DNA from: Actinidia chinensis
Taxonomy: Eukaryota; Streptophyta; Magnoliopsida; Ericales; Actinidiaceae
Direction of reading: 5' to 3'
DNA: 64,000 nt
Assembly: GCA_009663005.1 (NCBI GenBank)
Contig: CM018913.1
Span: 30,001-94,000 of the forward strand
Each line of letters begins with the position of its first letter. Position 1 is the first letter of the stretch. Shown in pieces: positions 11,415-23,934 of this stretch. The position numbers and the translations under genes are program-made. The notes under the pieces are model-generated. The model was not told the origin of the DNA, made no database searches, and saw only the letters and a program-made list of their open reading frames with translations.

Positions 11415-14400
11415 TCTGCAACAAAATGGACAAATTAGATTAGTCAACCTTTCAGCAATGAAAACTGGAGTACATTGCAAGTAGTGTAATCAATCATCTG
11501 TCTTTAATGGATTAGTGGAGACATAGGGCACCAAATATCAGGTCTCTGAATCCACTGCTCCATATGCAACAAACCACAAAGCTGAAGATGTAATCAAGTC
11601 AAATATTTCATGGATACAAAATTAAGATTAAACAGCACGCATTTCAACTCAGGTTCCAAGTATTCCTTGCAGGTTTCCAGCAATTAAAAAAGAAAAAGAA
11701 AATAAAGAATAGAAAAGAAAATAAAGCAATGGGTCTTGAACATTGTTTGCCGTTATACTATAATGCTAAAAGACTACTTTCCCACCAACTTACACAAGTC
11801 ATCTTTTGGAATCTTCTGTAGTAATGTTTGCTAAATCAAGGAACTAGGTGGACGGACTAATAAAAAAAAATTGATAAGTAGAACAGAGTACATGAAGTGC
11901 TAGGTAAGCGAGGCAAGTAAAAGTTAGCGCCCCTAATCAAAAGATTCAAGCTATGATCAATGCTGGAACATAAATAAATGCAATTAGGTGTCATACCATT
12001 GCTGAACTTTCCTGAACTCGGTAAGAACTGGGTATATATTCTCAAAGGCAGAATAAGTCTCATCTCTCACCTGAAGAATTTGAAGAAACACAACAGTGCA
12101 GATTACAGACAGCCAGAATACCTTATAAAACCTGAAAAACTACATGAAAAAGTCAATGAGGCAACTTCCAGATCTTATTCATCACCTTCGCGCCTGTAAG
12201 AACAATTTTCCCAGAAACAAATATAAGCAGCACAATTTTTGGTTGTTTCATCCGGTAGATCAATCCAGGGAACAGTTCTGGTTCATACTGTATCACAAGC
12301 CTGATCTATCATTAGTATTATGAATGAAGAGATTGATGCATTTGCCTTAATTTAAAAAAGCTTCTAAACATGACATGACCAGTAACACTGTCAGCAACTT
12401 TGGCAGTCAGTTGAGGAAGTACATAAGATAGTAAGATACATTGAACAACGCCCAAAAAAGTTACAACAATAATCTACTTTGACCTTCTTCTGGATTATTA
12501 ACTAACATTCTAGACCAATTATAAACCAAGGATTGCAGAACACAACCTTAACTGCAAAACTTTATCCTGTCACCGTTGATGCAATGCAAAACCTTCTAGG
12601 ATTTCCAGTTACAGCCATGACTTTTATATGAAGACCAAAAAATATACATATCGAAACTCGCTATCACTTACACTTGAAAAAGCACCATGGGAGTATGCAA
12701 GGCCTTCAAGTCTAATTGGAAATTTAACGTCACATGAGCCAACTATGTTCTGAATCTTGAAATCCTGTGCGGAAAAAAAGAATGAGTATGACAACTATCT
12801 AATCTAAGAAAGTGACAACCATAGGGTGACTGATATGTGTGTTGTATCAGTATGTGCACACTTTTAGGAGTACATACCTTGAATTTAGCCGGAAAACCGA
12901 GCTTTTGTATGATTCGAGCATACTGGCAAAAAGCAAACATAACACATGGGAACATATTTTTAAAAAATAAAAATAAAACATCAATACCACACACCTAGAA
13001 TCGATTCAAATACCAGGTTACACTTATCACAATAAAGATGACACAGAAAGTTCATCATGACATTCCTTCTACAGTAAAAAGTTGAAAACTTCAATGCTTA
13101 TTGATAAAAATATCATTCCTTCTACCTTGCGTGCTGCCAATTTTGACTGTTGTTCACTCTTTGCCCCAGTACAAACCTGAAGCCACATGAGAAGTACTTA
13201 AGCAATAGAAAGGATAGCCAACCAATAACTTTTAATCCATATAGTGACATTCAAATTGCATTAACATATTATGAGAGGCATTAGATGTCAACATAATATT
13301 TTTCCATTGACCATTAGCACTTGATGTCGACATCATATTTTAGCAATATGGAACTCTCAAAAATAAAGAGAGCCTGTGAATCTTGAACAGACATGAGAAA
13401 GCTTTTCATGCGATCAAGTCATGCAATCCTGTTCCAAGAACCAAAAATGTAAATTGTGCTAATTACAAGTATTACCTGTAACTCCATAAGCTTAAACTAT
13501 AAAGAAGATGGTAGTTGATGTTAGTGTTTATTGCTCCTATGTATGGCTCCTCCACAAGTCACAAGCAACTCTGTACGTAAATGCATTAACATACCTCGGA
13601 AGCTTGGGGAATAGCAACAAAAAACAAAAGTCTCAGCAACCTATTCCTCTAAGGACTGCTAAAGGTAGATCATATGAAATGAAGGTTTTTCCATGAAACG
13701 GGTTGGGTTCAACTAGGGATATAGGATATGATGTTTCTTTCCAAATGCATAATTATGCAAGTTACTGGTTCATCCTGTAGTTTTTTTCACAATACCCACT
13801 TCTTACATTATGGTTACCAGCAAGCATTAGGACCAATGAAAAAGAGTCATCCTTTGTTGAGTCGGGATATGACACAATGATGTGAGGATAATATTTCGAA
13901 AACAGGCTTACACTATATGGCACATGAGGAATGCAAGTATAAATCTACAAGCATCTACGATGTTCCATGGGCTACGCAAATCTGCAATTCAGCTATCATA
14001 GGCTAACTTAATATCAGTTTTGGGACAAGACAAATGCATTAAAATTTTGGGTGCTGAAGTTCTTTGTAAATTGAGCTCAAGCTATATATTACTTGACCTC
14101 AAGAGAGTATAGCAAGAAGACAGTATATTCTATGAAATACTGATTATGCAATGCATTTTCCTTTCCAACAGAAAAGACTAGCATATATCTCCATTCTTTT
14201 AAAATCGTGCAAAAATTACATTACAAAAGAATGGCAAGTAACACCCCAAAAACTACATAAGTAAATAGATGTCCTATAAGATTTTTAATTAATGATGCTT
14301 ATTTTAGTTAAGAAAGCCTCAAATCAAATGCAACGAGTATCAGGTTAGCTTGGCTTTTAAAGTTGACACGACCATCAAGTAGTACAAGAGTCTCAACCTC

Positions 14401-17400
14401 CGGTTATCCTAGCATATAGGCCTTAAAAATTTAATCAGTTCATCTCTACCTGCAACTATCAAGCAAGTAACAAAACCTCTCTAGAAGTGACGTGAAGACG
14501 TGCCAGCTCACTGTACACCAGAAAACCCCTAAAGAAATCATAGTCAACCTTTAAATCTAGGCAGAGGATGTGATATGGGCAAAATGTTGTAGTAAGAAAT
14601 AAAAAGCTTCATATTGAAACCTAATTTGTATGCCTGGAGTAAGGAGGAGACATTTTTGGATACAAGAAACAACAATTGTTTACGAAATTTTATGGGCAGC
14701 AAATAGTGTGGAATTTGATAATTTTCCATAAAGAACATAAGGCATGACATGGAGACACTCACCATCTTTCCAGAAGCAAATATTAATGCCGTAGTTTTTG
14801 GTTCTCTTATCCTCATAATTACAGCAGCAAAACGCTGCAAAAGGAGCAAAAGTAAAGAAGATTCAAATAAAGATTGATAAAGAAATCAGAAAATACTAAC
14901 TTTGAAAAATAAATTTTAATAAACTTCTTAAATCTTTAGTTCTCAAAGTGCAAGACGGGATTCCAGATTTAAATTTTCAAAGGCTAAGCAGAAAATCTCA
15001 GTCAAACATACTCCATACCTTGGGATTGTATTCTGCATTTCGAGCTTGAAGTGCAATGGCCTTAAGATCCAACTTGCAGTCTAAGTTTACTGTTGACACT
15101 ATGTTCCTAGTCGTACAGACAATTTGTTGTTAAGAATCATAATCAGTTGTTAACTGGAGAAAGAACGTCTTGCTACAAATTTGAATATTTTAAGCATGTT
15201 GTCCAGAAAATAATTGGGGATGGGATAGATACCCAAACAATCCTCTATATGACTACATCAATAAGAACAAATTAGTAGTGCCACTGGTTTTCCATTTCCC
15301 AAGCATATTTTGGCATGTTTTATGGTGGTAGTAATCCCCTAGATGGAAATTTATACATGTATCAGGTGCGTGCAGTTAGTGCAATGATCAAACTATAAAA
15401 GCAAATAAACAGACCAAGCAGCACCATCATTGCAATAGCACACGCAAGTGGAGAAATTTAGTTGGAACCTCTTTTACATGATATGCATATAAGAAGAGGA
15501 TGTCCCCAACCCCAATTATCAAATGCATAAAAACCCCAAATCATCTAAATCATACAAAGACGGGAATAACTTAACTTCAAAATACCCAGCATCTAGTTGA
15601 CTTTCTTTTCTAATGAAACTAAGTAGTTGACGTCGCCAACCAGCTCTCTGTGCTTGATAAATGCTTCTTTAGTGCCTACAAACATCTAAGTCCAAATTAT
15701 AGAAGGTAAACGCTCGACCCAAGTACAAAGTGATCAATATGAGTCAGTAATTTTTAATAGGTGAATTGTAGGTATTAGCTTGGGGACTGGGGATACCACG
15801 TTGCTCTACAATCACAACCACGGCCCCTCATGATTGAGCATAAGCTGGACAAGTCCAAGAGGATAACTTGGAAAGCCATCACCTTGTCTCCGCCGCGAGA
15901 TCTAAGAGCCTGTGGACTGGAGGTAAAGATGGGAGTCTGCCAAGTAATGCACCACGGTCTGGTACGAAGCGGAAGTGTGCACTACTTTGGCCTGTCTATT
16001 AGAAGAGAGAGGTCTGCATTTCTTTATTATAATGGTTCAAGTGGTCCTGTCACGTGGACTATAACAGAAACCAGGAGAGCACGTCCCTTGATTTCCGGTG
16101 AGGTCATAAGGACCTCACATGGGTCGATTAAGACCACTCACATGAGCTACTAAAAGTCATGTGAGCGGAAGCCTATAGATAGGGGGACTGCTTTGTTGAA
16201 ATCGACAAGCTTTAAACACTGTTCATTTGCTTCTCCACTAAAGAAGAAGTCCTGGATTATGCCTCTCTCTGGTAGACTATTGCTTTCTCTTTCCCTCTGA
16301 GTTATATCTCTTTAGATCCCTTACAGAGAACTACTGCTTTCATACATCCCACTACTTCTCATTTCATACATTCCATATCGAGATCTGTCTCTTAGATCTC
16401 ACACATGAACATAAATGTATAAGAAGGATGCCGAAGGGGCATTGCCCAAGTACATAAAAAGGGAAAAAATGGATGAATATACAAAAAAGACATAGTTATA
16501 AGCCCTCCCCAAAGTGTAACTCCCTCATGAAGTTCACTAACAAAAAGGAGGAGAGACAAAAGCCTCCTTAATCCAAAAATAAAAAGAACTAAATAAAGCC
16601 AATTTAAGTCTACGAGTAGTCATCTGCACGTCTTCAAAAGTCTGCATATTTATTTCTCTCCATAAACACGACATTAAGCATAAAGGAGCAATTCTCCAGC
16701 CTCCACACCTTTTTGACCCTCTTATCCCGACGCTAAACATGCCAACAATCGAGAAGATGAATAGCCGAAGCCGGTGTAATCCAACTCACTCCAAAATCAA
16801 AAAACAATAGCCCTAGAAGGGAAAAAAATGCTCATCCTTGTCCAATTATGTTATATGGGCTCTTTTCTAAACACCAGTACTCGTGTAGGACATTTGGGTA
16901 GATTACGGGATATGGTAAAAATCATCCACCCAACAATCACGTTTAGTATTTTGAGTGTACCATATAGCGATGCATAAGCACCCATTTAATCCAAGAAACA
17001 TTCTATTGCTCCTTATAAACATCATTTTCCCCCGAAAACAAAATAGGTATATTAAAACGGATATTTTTGTAGTGTCCATGCTCTTTAGGCATAAGAATTG
17101 GATGAATCCGACGCTTAGAAACATACACTTATATGGGTATTTTTCATTTGCATTGCTTCTAAAGTTATTTTTCATGTGAACCCAATTTCTTGGAATTTCA
17201 AATTTTTTTACCAAAATTAGTGATTGTGAAACAGATGAGTTGACGCTCTTGTTGGTCATTCTTGATGATTTTTCCTTGAGACCTAATGTTAGTAATACAT
17301 GGACATTGGTCAATTCAATCTTCGTAGATTTTCTCATGGAAGTGTTTCTTGGAAAAAATAATTGATACTCACATGTTTACCTTTTCTCCATTGTAAAAGA

Positions 17401-18372
17401 GTTTAGAAAGTTGTTGCACCCCTTAAACGTAAGGTAGCTACGTTCTATGACTTATTGAAGGCTCATGACTAATGAGACCTTCCAGAAAAGAATACCTGAT
17501 AGTACACTAAGTGACAAACTGAGGTCTCCTTCCAGAAAAGGAGACTTGATGACATATTGTGAATTAAAATTAATAAATTATACATAAAAATCTATAAAAT
17601 ATGGATATCTACAAGAAATTGAGGGAGGAGAGGCGACAGCAGTCTGGCCACCATTCCCTCTGCATGTAAACTTCCAAGCGGACTTAAATCAATCATCATT
17701 TTTTAATGAAGGACAATTGGACTGAAAATCCAGGTTTAATAATTATATTACTGGATCTGCCAAGATTATCAATTATTGATCTGTGTATATGCATGAACAA
17801 GCACATTCTCCTGTGATTATGTGTGCTCGATCAGAAACTATGGTCATGGTTGCAAAATGATTGAGAGCTAGTTTACATATTCCAAATAGCACTTGATGCG
17901 AGAAATTCATACAAATAGTCAAGGAATACGTCAACAATTATTCAGTACATATTTCAGCGCACAAGATAGTGTTTGTTTTCTTCAATTGCCACAAGTGAAT
18001 GACAAACCGATAATCATATAAGTAAAAACACATTGTGTGAGTTCAAGATATTATGGCGAATTTCCCTTCTTTTTCTCTGACAAGATACAACCATGCCAAT
18101 GCACAAGCGCAGTTGAGGTGCACAAGCCTATTGTCTTGTTGGCATCATATATAGCAGAATTGGCCAAATTTTCAAATCTAGCATATACGGAGTACATAGC
18201 TTTTATTACAATAATAGTACAACAATCTGGTGTCAATGTACAACATGGAATCGAAAAAACTGATAGGGGGGATGGATTGGTGGGAAGGGACTCACTGGAG
18301 AGTTGGGACAATTCCAGACGGATGCTTGGAAAGATCCACTGGCTGGCTCCCTTCCAACACTTGATCCTCCAT
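11415..18372 (-). CDS. TBP: TATA-binding protein (TBP), complete, 200 aa
   Basis: Coding exons on the minus strand: 18372-18296 (start [14 protein letters not shown]), 15106-15019, 14834-14763, 13176-13126, 12922-12878, 12764-12672, 12287-12186, 12070-11997 and the final A of the stop at 11415. Junction phases all fit and total exactly 200 codons, the usual plant TBP length. The short N-terminus is followed by the two saddle repeats. The four DNA-intercalating Phe lie in RFAAV, IFASGK, LFPGL and IFVSGK. The protein nucleates TFIID/TFIIIB at promoters in the nucleus. The stop codon is split: TG ends the exon at 11997 and A opens the last exon after a 581-bp intron. If that intron were kept, the protein would end QQWYDT. 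Intron 1 (3.2 kb) has collected transposon debris. No lesion is seen. Confidence 0.96.
15767..16403. repeat. Candidate repeat (solo-LTR-like) in TBP intron 1
   Basis: A GC-richer island starts TGTAGG, has a TATA-like CTATAGATAGG segment at about 16175 followed by CT-rich sequence, and ends near CTCACA. It differs in composition from the AT-rich intron. I found no target-site duplication, so the LTR reading is weak. The open frame at 15830-16153 matches no family I know. Confidence 0.3.
16405..16800 (-). mobile_element. 3' end of a LINE (L1-type), decayed
   Basis: The minus strand at 16740-16537 reads [15 protein letters not shown], then FEDVQ and LKLALF. This matches the zf-RVT tail of plant L1 ORF2 (classical W-APLCLMWCIWRERN). 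The preceding [19 protein letters not shown] lies in another frame, so there is a frameshift. The 3' UTR has the typical GTACTTGGGCAATGCCCCTT motif near 16440. It is inserted in the same orientation as TBP. Confidence 0.75.
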
Positions 18373-18965
18373 GCTTCCCCAAACACTGCTCCTATGTCTT
18401 CTAACACACAAGTAACAAGAAATCAGAAAACACTCTTACACCATACCAGAAACCACTTCTCACTCTTCCCCACTCTATTTTTGAGAACTTCCTAGGAAAA
18501 AGCAAACTATTTTTTTAACCCCTCTCAAGAAAAAACTCAAATCTTCCAATCTATAAGAAAAAATTACCGTATATAAATACACTTGTAGATAGATTAACAC
18601 ACATACAATGACGCCCATAATACCATGTTTTAAACTAAAAATAATTCGAATATAAGAGTAGAAAATAGAGAAACAAAGAAACCTGGAAAGGCAATTGATT
18701 TGAGAGAAAATTAAGCTTGTGAGGTCAATTGAATCGTTAGGTTTTCGAATCAAAAACCCAAACCCAATTGAGTGCTTATTTGCAAAAAGGAAGAACCCAG
18801 AACACGGATCTAACGCAAGCGAAGATTTGAGAGTCGGAAAGAGAGATCAGACCTTTTATGATACGGAATGTTCGTGTAAGAAAATGAAATTTAGGGTTTC
18901 GATTCAGACTCAGAGATCTGGGAGATTTTTTTGCAACAAGAGTGAGAAGAATCGAAATAGGGCGG
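18373..18965 (-). other. TBP: TBP 5' UTR with a leader intron
   Basis: On the minus strand, exon 1 seems to begin at 18400, after the acceptor GTGTGTTAG. A plausible donor CCAG/GTTTCT lies at 18683/18682, giving a leader intron of about 280 bases. The outer UTR exon (about 18965-18683) is CT-rich. Boundaries are inferred from splice consensus only. Confidence 0.5.
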
Positions 18966-18987
18966 TAAGAATTTGAAAAGTATCGTC

Positions 18988-18996
18988 TTTTATATA
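18988..18996 (-). promoter_or_regulatory. TBP: TATA box of the TBP gene
   Basis: Minus-strand TATATAAAA sits upstream of the CT-rich leader and predicts a start site near 18960. It is the only good TATA match just 5' of the TBP leader. Confidence 0.6.
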
Positions 18997-19331
18997 GCAA
19001 AGGAGATTTATAGGAGGGATCGTTTGAGAGCGGAAGGGAGAGGAGTGAGAGAGAAGAAAGGGTTTGTTATTTTTGAGTGGTGAGGAAAGATCTGGAGACA
19101 GCTTATCGATGAGCCCTTGTTACTTTCCCAAAATAACCTCATTCCGTGCTCTGTGAAGTCCACTTCTTGTGGAGGGTATATTCGTCAAGGGAAAGGTGGC
19201 TTTATCCGCTACAAGTTAGCTCACGGTGCTTGTTCCTGCATTTTATGAAAGACTCACAAATCTTTGCCACCTTTCATGCGCATTCTGTCAGACGACTCAG
19301 ACCTTTGTAATTACAATAGTGATTGGGTGTG
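18997..19331. other. Upstream region of TBP
   Basis: Promoter-side DNA with GA-rich stretches (19025-19090 on +). No gene seen. Confidence 0.4.
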
Positions 19332-19468
19332 TACAAGACACATTTATTTTTGTTTTTTCACAAAATAAGTGAGATCCGTCTTAATTAGAATTTTTACGCT
19401 TTTTTAATAATTTTAATTAGAGTGAGTCCCACTTATTTTATGAGAGGGCAAAATAAATGTGTAAAATT
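19332..19468. mobile_element. Foldback MITE-like element
   Basis: Inverted halves ACACATTTATTTT...CACAAAATAAGTGAG and CCCACTTATTTTATGAGAGG...AAAATAAATGTGT face each other across a short AT loop. It resembles common plant hAT-type MITEs. Ends are approximate. Confidence 0.5.
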
Positions 19469-19624
19469 ATTATTCTTTGTAATTAAGGGCAAATATCGTA
19501 TCGGTGGGAACTTCAAGAATTTATATGAGTTCATGAGCCTGACACAAAATATGAACCGTATGCAGGAAAATAATTATCCTAGACCGAGAATCAAAAAATT
19601 AGCTTACCCTTATCCTTGCGGAGA

Positions 19625-20015
19625 CTTAGTCTCCGTTTGGCATCAGTTTTTTTTTTTTTTTAAATAAATTAAAAAATTAATTAAATTATTTTTGTTAGTT
19701 TTAATTAAAGTAAATCAAAAAAATCAAAAAATAAAAAAAATTGGTCTCTTTTTAGTAAACAAACTTTAAAACAAATTAACTTTTAAGCATTACCAAACGG
19801 ATGGCACTATCTTTCATTTTTTGTAAACTTTTTGCTTAAAATAAAACAAATAAAAAAATCATCAGAGTTGACTTTTTGCCTTTCATTTTTTTTTTTTTTT
19901 TTTTTTTTATTTTTTTATTTAGTTTACTATAAAGTAAAATTACAAAAAAAAAAATTCGGTCTTTTTGATAGTAAGTTAAAAAAAATTTAATTTTAAGTAT
20001 TACCAAACGGAGCCT
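19625..20015. repeat. AT-rich repeat with CCGTTTGG-type ends
   Basis: It begins TCTCCGTTTGGCATC and ends TACCAAACGGAGCC. A second similar right end, TTACCAAACGGAT, occurs at about 19790, suggesting two nested or tandem elements. It contains a T run of about 20 bases at 19888-19908. Confidence 0.4.
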
Positions 20016-20029
20016 CACTCTCTCACCGT

Positions 20030-20036
20030 ATTATTA

Positions 20037-20068
<32 letters not shown>

Positions 20069-20069
20069 T
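20030..20069. repeat. (TTA)n microsatellite
   Basis: About 13 TTA units with one TTG interruption. Confidence 0.92.
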
Positions 20070-20155
20070 AATTTCCTTCCTAGGCCAGCTGGCTAGCTAG
20101 CTGCTTCTTTTCCTCTCCTTTCCATTTCTTTCTCAGGTTTCAAACAAAGCCTTAA

Positions 20156-20638
20156 GGTCTGGTTTGGTTTGGATTGCTTTGTAAGTAGAATTTTTGTTTT
20201 ATTTTAAATTTTTGATAGATGCCGAATAGCATAGGTGGATAAATTTTAGAGGCAGATAAATTTTAATTTTGTTTGAATATTTTTTAAAATGAGTGAATAA
20301 AAGTGGGGGATAAGAAAAAAAATATATAGAGAAAAATAAAATATAAAATATCTAGATATTAAAAATATATATTTTGTTTCTCTCTATATATAAAAATAAA
20401 AATATATATTTTGTTTTTATATATGTTTTTTTCTTATCCCTCACCCCCTTATCCACCCGGATAACTTTTAGTTAGGGTGAGGGTCACCCAAAAATTATCC
20501 GCCTCTATCCGCCCGCTGAGAAAAAAATTATTTGAGGAGAAAAGTTATCCGCCTGATAAAAACTATCCAAACGCTGGATAAAAAAAATTATCCAAAAAAA
20601 AAAATTATCCCCTCGCTATCCGCTAGCCAAACAAGCCA
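20156..20638. mobile_element. MITE family A, copy 1 (about 483 bp)
   Basis: Ends GGTCTGGTTTGG and, on the other strand, TGGCTTGTTTGGC. The interior has motifs TTATCCGCC, ACTTTTAGTTAGGGT and GGGGATAAGAAAAAAAATAT, all shared with 22909-23381. Target-site duplication is not clear here (TAA on the left only). Confidence 0.6.
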
Positions 20639-20860
20639 TTCTAAACCTTCTAGTGATGTTGTTAACCATTAAATTTTCGTGGTTCTGTTTAATCTTTTAT
20701 TTTTTTGTTAAATGAAAACAAAACTGTTTGTGTTGCCAAAAAATAAATGAAAATAAACCTAAACCAAACTTTCACTATTTGAAAATAGTGAAAACAAGAA
20801 AAAGTATTTTTATTTTATTTACAAAAATTTTTCATTCAAAATTTTTTATCCAAATTTTCA

Positions 20861-21432
20861 ACCACCAACCCCACCACCACCACCACCACCAACCAACCAC
20901 CACCGCACCGCCACGACACCCCAACACATCACCACCGCCACCACCACAACTACCACACGCGCACCGCCACCTCCTCCACCCACCCCTGCCAACCCCAACC
21001 ACCATCACCGACCGCCACTTCCACCTCCAACCAACCACGCCGCCGCCACCTCCACCACCACCGCCGTTGCCACCCAACCACACCCACCATCACCCAAACA
21101 CCGCTGCCATCGCCACAACCCAACACCACCACCACACCACCTCACCCCACCTCCACCTTCAACCACCATCACCATCACCGCCCGCAATCACCACCCACAC
21201 CTCCACCGCCACTTTTACCTCCACCCACCCGCGTCGCCGCCGACCACCACCAAACCTCCACCACCAACCCACCACCTCCAACCACCGCCGCCGCCACCAC
21301 CACCGCCACCCCTACACCATCACCGCCGCCACTTCCACCTCCAACCAACCACTGCCGCCGCCACTCCAAACACCACCGCCGTTTTCCACCTCCAACCCAC
21401 CATCGCCACCTCCTCTACCACCGCACACTACC
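20861..21432. repeat. CCA/CAC-rich low-complexity block
   Basis: About 570 bases built from degenerate CCACCA and CACCGC units. The plus strand is almost free of G runs, and the minus strand is GGTGGT-rich. Several frames stay open over it simply because stops cannot form, so the His/Pro-rich or Gly/Trp-rich translations are not evidence of a gene. It is flanked by AT-rich arms with the partial palindrome CTATTTGAAAATAG. Confidence 0.85.
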
Positions 21433-22908
21433 GTCTCTAAATCTCTTTTGAAAATAGTTTTCAAAAAGGTGAAACACAAAACATATTTTTTTTTTAAATA
21501 GTTTAAAAATTAGGTGGACAAAAAGTATTTAGGTTCTATTTATTAAAAAATTAAATAATAACAACAAAACAAAAATTAAACAAACACAAAAAACAGAAGA
21601 AAATAAAAACGTTACCAAACATCCCGCAATACATAATTCAAGTCTTTGCGCTTTTCAAGTCTCCATACAATCTTCTTAGATTTTTTAGTTTTTAATAAAT
21701 AAAAATGATGCCTGCAATTATGATTTTATGGGTCCATAGCCTTTTTAAGAGGTTTGACTTTGATGTTTTGTTAAAGATTTATCATTGGACAATCTTACGT
21801 GTAATGTGTGAAATTGGCAAGATTAATATGAAATTAAATTTATAATAATTTGAAAGAACAAAAATAAACTTACAGAACTTTTTGTTTGAAAGTCAGAATC
21901 TAAAATGGTTGACTGAGCATGATTTAATTAGTGTCCTAAGGACAGATAATCATTCCGCATTGGTGCCAATGAAATAATGACTAGTCTCTCAGGATTACAA
22001 CAGTCGGAATCTCACTGGATACAACACAACAACAGCGAGTCTGGCGAACCAATAACAATAAAAATGTTTTTGCAGTGAAGGAAGTGCAGATGAAAAGAAG
22101 ATTTAGTATTGCAAAAGATGTTTTTCGATATTCCAGAATAGTAAAAGGGGAAGACTTTTATAGAATGATTCGTGGCGTTGAGAAGAGAGATGCAACTTTT
22201 CAGAAGGAAGGCAAACCCATCCAATGTCGGTTATTAAAATTTAAACGGTTGCAGGAGGGACTAAAACGAACAGACGCAATAGTTCCGGGACTATCCGAAA
22301 AGGACGAACATTTGAGAAACTAATCGAAAAGACGGCAAACTGTTCGGAGACAAAATTGCAATAAAAAAATTATTATTAAAAAAATAAAAACATTTTTTAT
22401 AAAAAATATATATAGCAGTAAAAATATCTCCTTATAAGCTACATTCATCTTCACATTTATGTAGTATACTTTGAAGTCAATTTTCAATTCAATTGTAAAT
22501 AGTTTTGAACAACTAATTACATATTCTTAATACTCACATTAAAGTATATCCATAACTACTTGGACCCACCCAAAAGATGTGTGGGTCCCACTTTAATTAA
22601 GCCTTAAAATTGGGCAAAACTAATGGATTAAGAACCCAGTTTTTCAACAATTATTTCTTAAATCATGATTGAAAATTCTTGTAAAAGCTTGGAAATGGGA
22701 TGAAATAAATTTGACAGAATCCATTATTTTGAGAAGAAAAATGGGAAGACTTGCGCTCTATTATCGGTTCCAGGACATCTGAAGACCCCCACACGACCTT
22801 TTCACTTGCATCCCACGAGGCAACCACGCGTAAAGGTGACTACTGTTGGAAATTTAATGGGTGAATGAATATTAAAGGGATATTATATGTCTTAAATCAT
22901 CCTTATTA
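21433..22908. other. Intergenic DNA, nothing recognised
   Basis: AT-rich. One frame is open at 22075-22323 (82 codons, Lys/Arg-rich), but it matches no family I know and has no supporting context. Confidence 0.4.
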
Positions 22909-23381
22909 TGGCATGTTTGGCCGGTCGATTAGGAGGGGAAAACTTTTTTCCCTGAATAATTTTTTTTCCTCGGCGTTTGGCTGGTGGATATGGAGGCGGA
23001 TAACTTTTACTCCGGATAATTTTTCCCCCAGCAGGGCGGTTAGGAGAATAAGAGGAAGGATAATTTTTAGATAATCTAGACCCTAACTAAAAGTTATCCC
23101 TGGGGATAAGGGGGGAGAGAGAAGAAAAAAAATATATAGAAAGAGAGAATAAAATAGATAAGTTTTTTTGATTATATATATAAAAAAAAATCTAGTATAT
23201 TGGTTAAGTCAAGATGCTGGATAGGTGTTGCTCGATATATATGTGACTACGGAGGTCACACCCTTATCCACGCATGTCTAAAAGTATCCAAAACAAAGTT
23301 AAAAGTTAAGTTATTCCCATTATAAAATTTATCCTCCATCTAAAAGTTATCTCCCTCCCATATCTCAAGCCAAACGGGCCC
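22909..23381. mobile_element. MITE family A, copy 2 (473 bp), Harbinger-like
   Basis: The 13-bp terminal inverted repeat TGGCATGTTTGGC / GGGCCCGTTTGGC is flanked by TTA at 22906-22908 and 23382-23384, the 3-bp duplication typical of PIF/Harbinger. The interior shares several long motifs with 20156-20638. Confidence 0.65.
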
Positions 23382-23526
23382 TTAGCAGCTTAATGGCAGC
23401 TGTTTTTTGTCCAATAATCATCCTACATATATAAGTGATGTTTTAATGGCTGAATTTATCTAAGTAATTTTATATTCCAATAGTTATATTAAGGATATAT
23501 ATGATAAATTCCAATAGTTATATTTA

Positions 23527-23834
23527 GGGTTGTCTACGGGTCGGGTTGGATTTAGTGGTGGAGTCAGGAAAAAACTTCAGGTGGGGCAATTGTTAAATTT
23601 TTTTTCGGAAGGGGGGCATTTATAATTTTGAGGAGAGACAAATAAATTTTTTTTCTAGAACTATATGGCAAATTTTTTTCCAAAACTTGAGAGGGGGGCA
23701 GCTGCCCCCGGGGCCCACATGGATCCGCCTTCTGGGTTGGATTTGGGATTATCCGGACATCCGACCGAACTGGGCGGGTTGAAGAAGATTGGGTCTGAAT
23801 TCGATCCAATATAGGTCGGATGGATATTGGGATT
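23527..23834. repeat. Nested transposon debris left of the gap
   Basis: A CGGGTCGGGTTGGATTT segment is interrupted at about 23551-23732 by a second element (GTGGTGGAGTCAGG ... GGATCCGCCTT) whose ends are inverted. The outer sequence resumes with GGGTTGGATTTGGG. Confidence 0.45.
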
Positions 23835-23934
23835 NNNNNNNNNNNNNNNNNNNNNNNNNNNNNNNNNNNNNNNNNNNNNNNNNNNNNNNNNNNNNNNNNN
23901 NNNNNNNNNNNNNNNNNNNNNNNNNNNNNNNNNN
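23835..23934. other. Assembly gap (100 N)
   Basis: Exactly 100 N, a conventional placeholder size. The true length is unknown. Confidence 1.

Noticed and set aside
15830..16153. 107-codon frame in TBP intron 1
   Set aside because: No family resemblance. It lies in a likely repeat inside an intron on the opposite strand.
16903..17337. 144-codon minus-strand frame in TBP intron 1
   Set aside because: No recognisable motif. Probably chance, or part of unknown repeat DNA.
18037..18495. 152-codon plus-strand frame over TBP exon 1
   Set aside because: It is antisense to the real TBP first coding exon, whose minus-strand reading matches the family exactly.
20728..21501. 257-codon His/Pro-rich open frame
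   Set aside because: It is open only because the CCA/CAC block cannot form stops. Other frames and the minus strand are open too, and there is no domain or gene context.
22075..22323. 82-codon Lys/Arg-rich frame
   Set aside because: No match to a known family, no splice or promoter context, and AT-rich intergenic surroundings.
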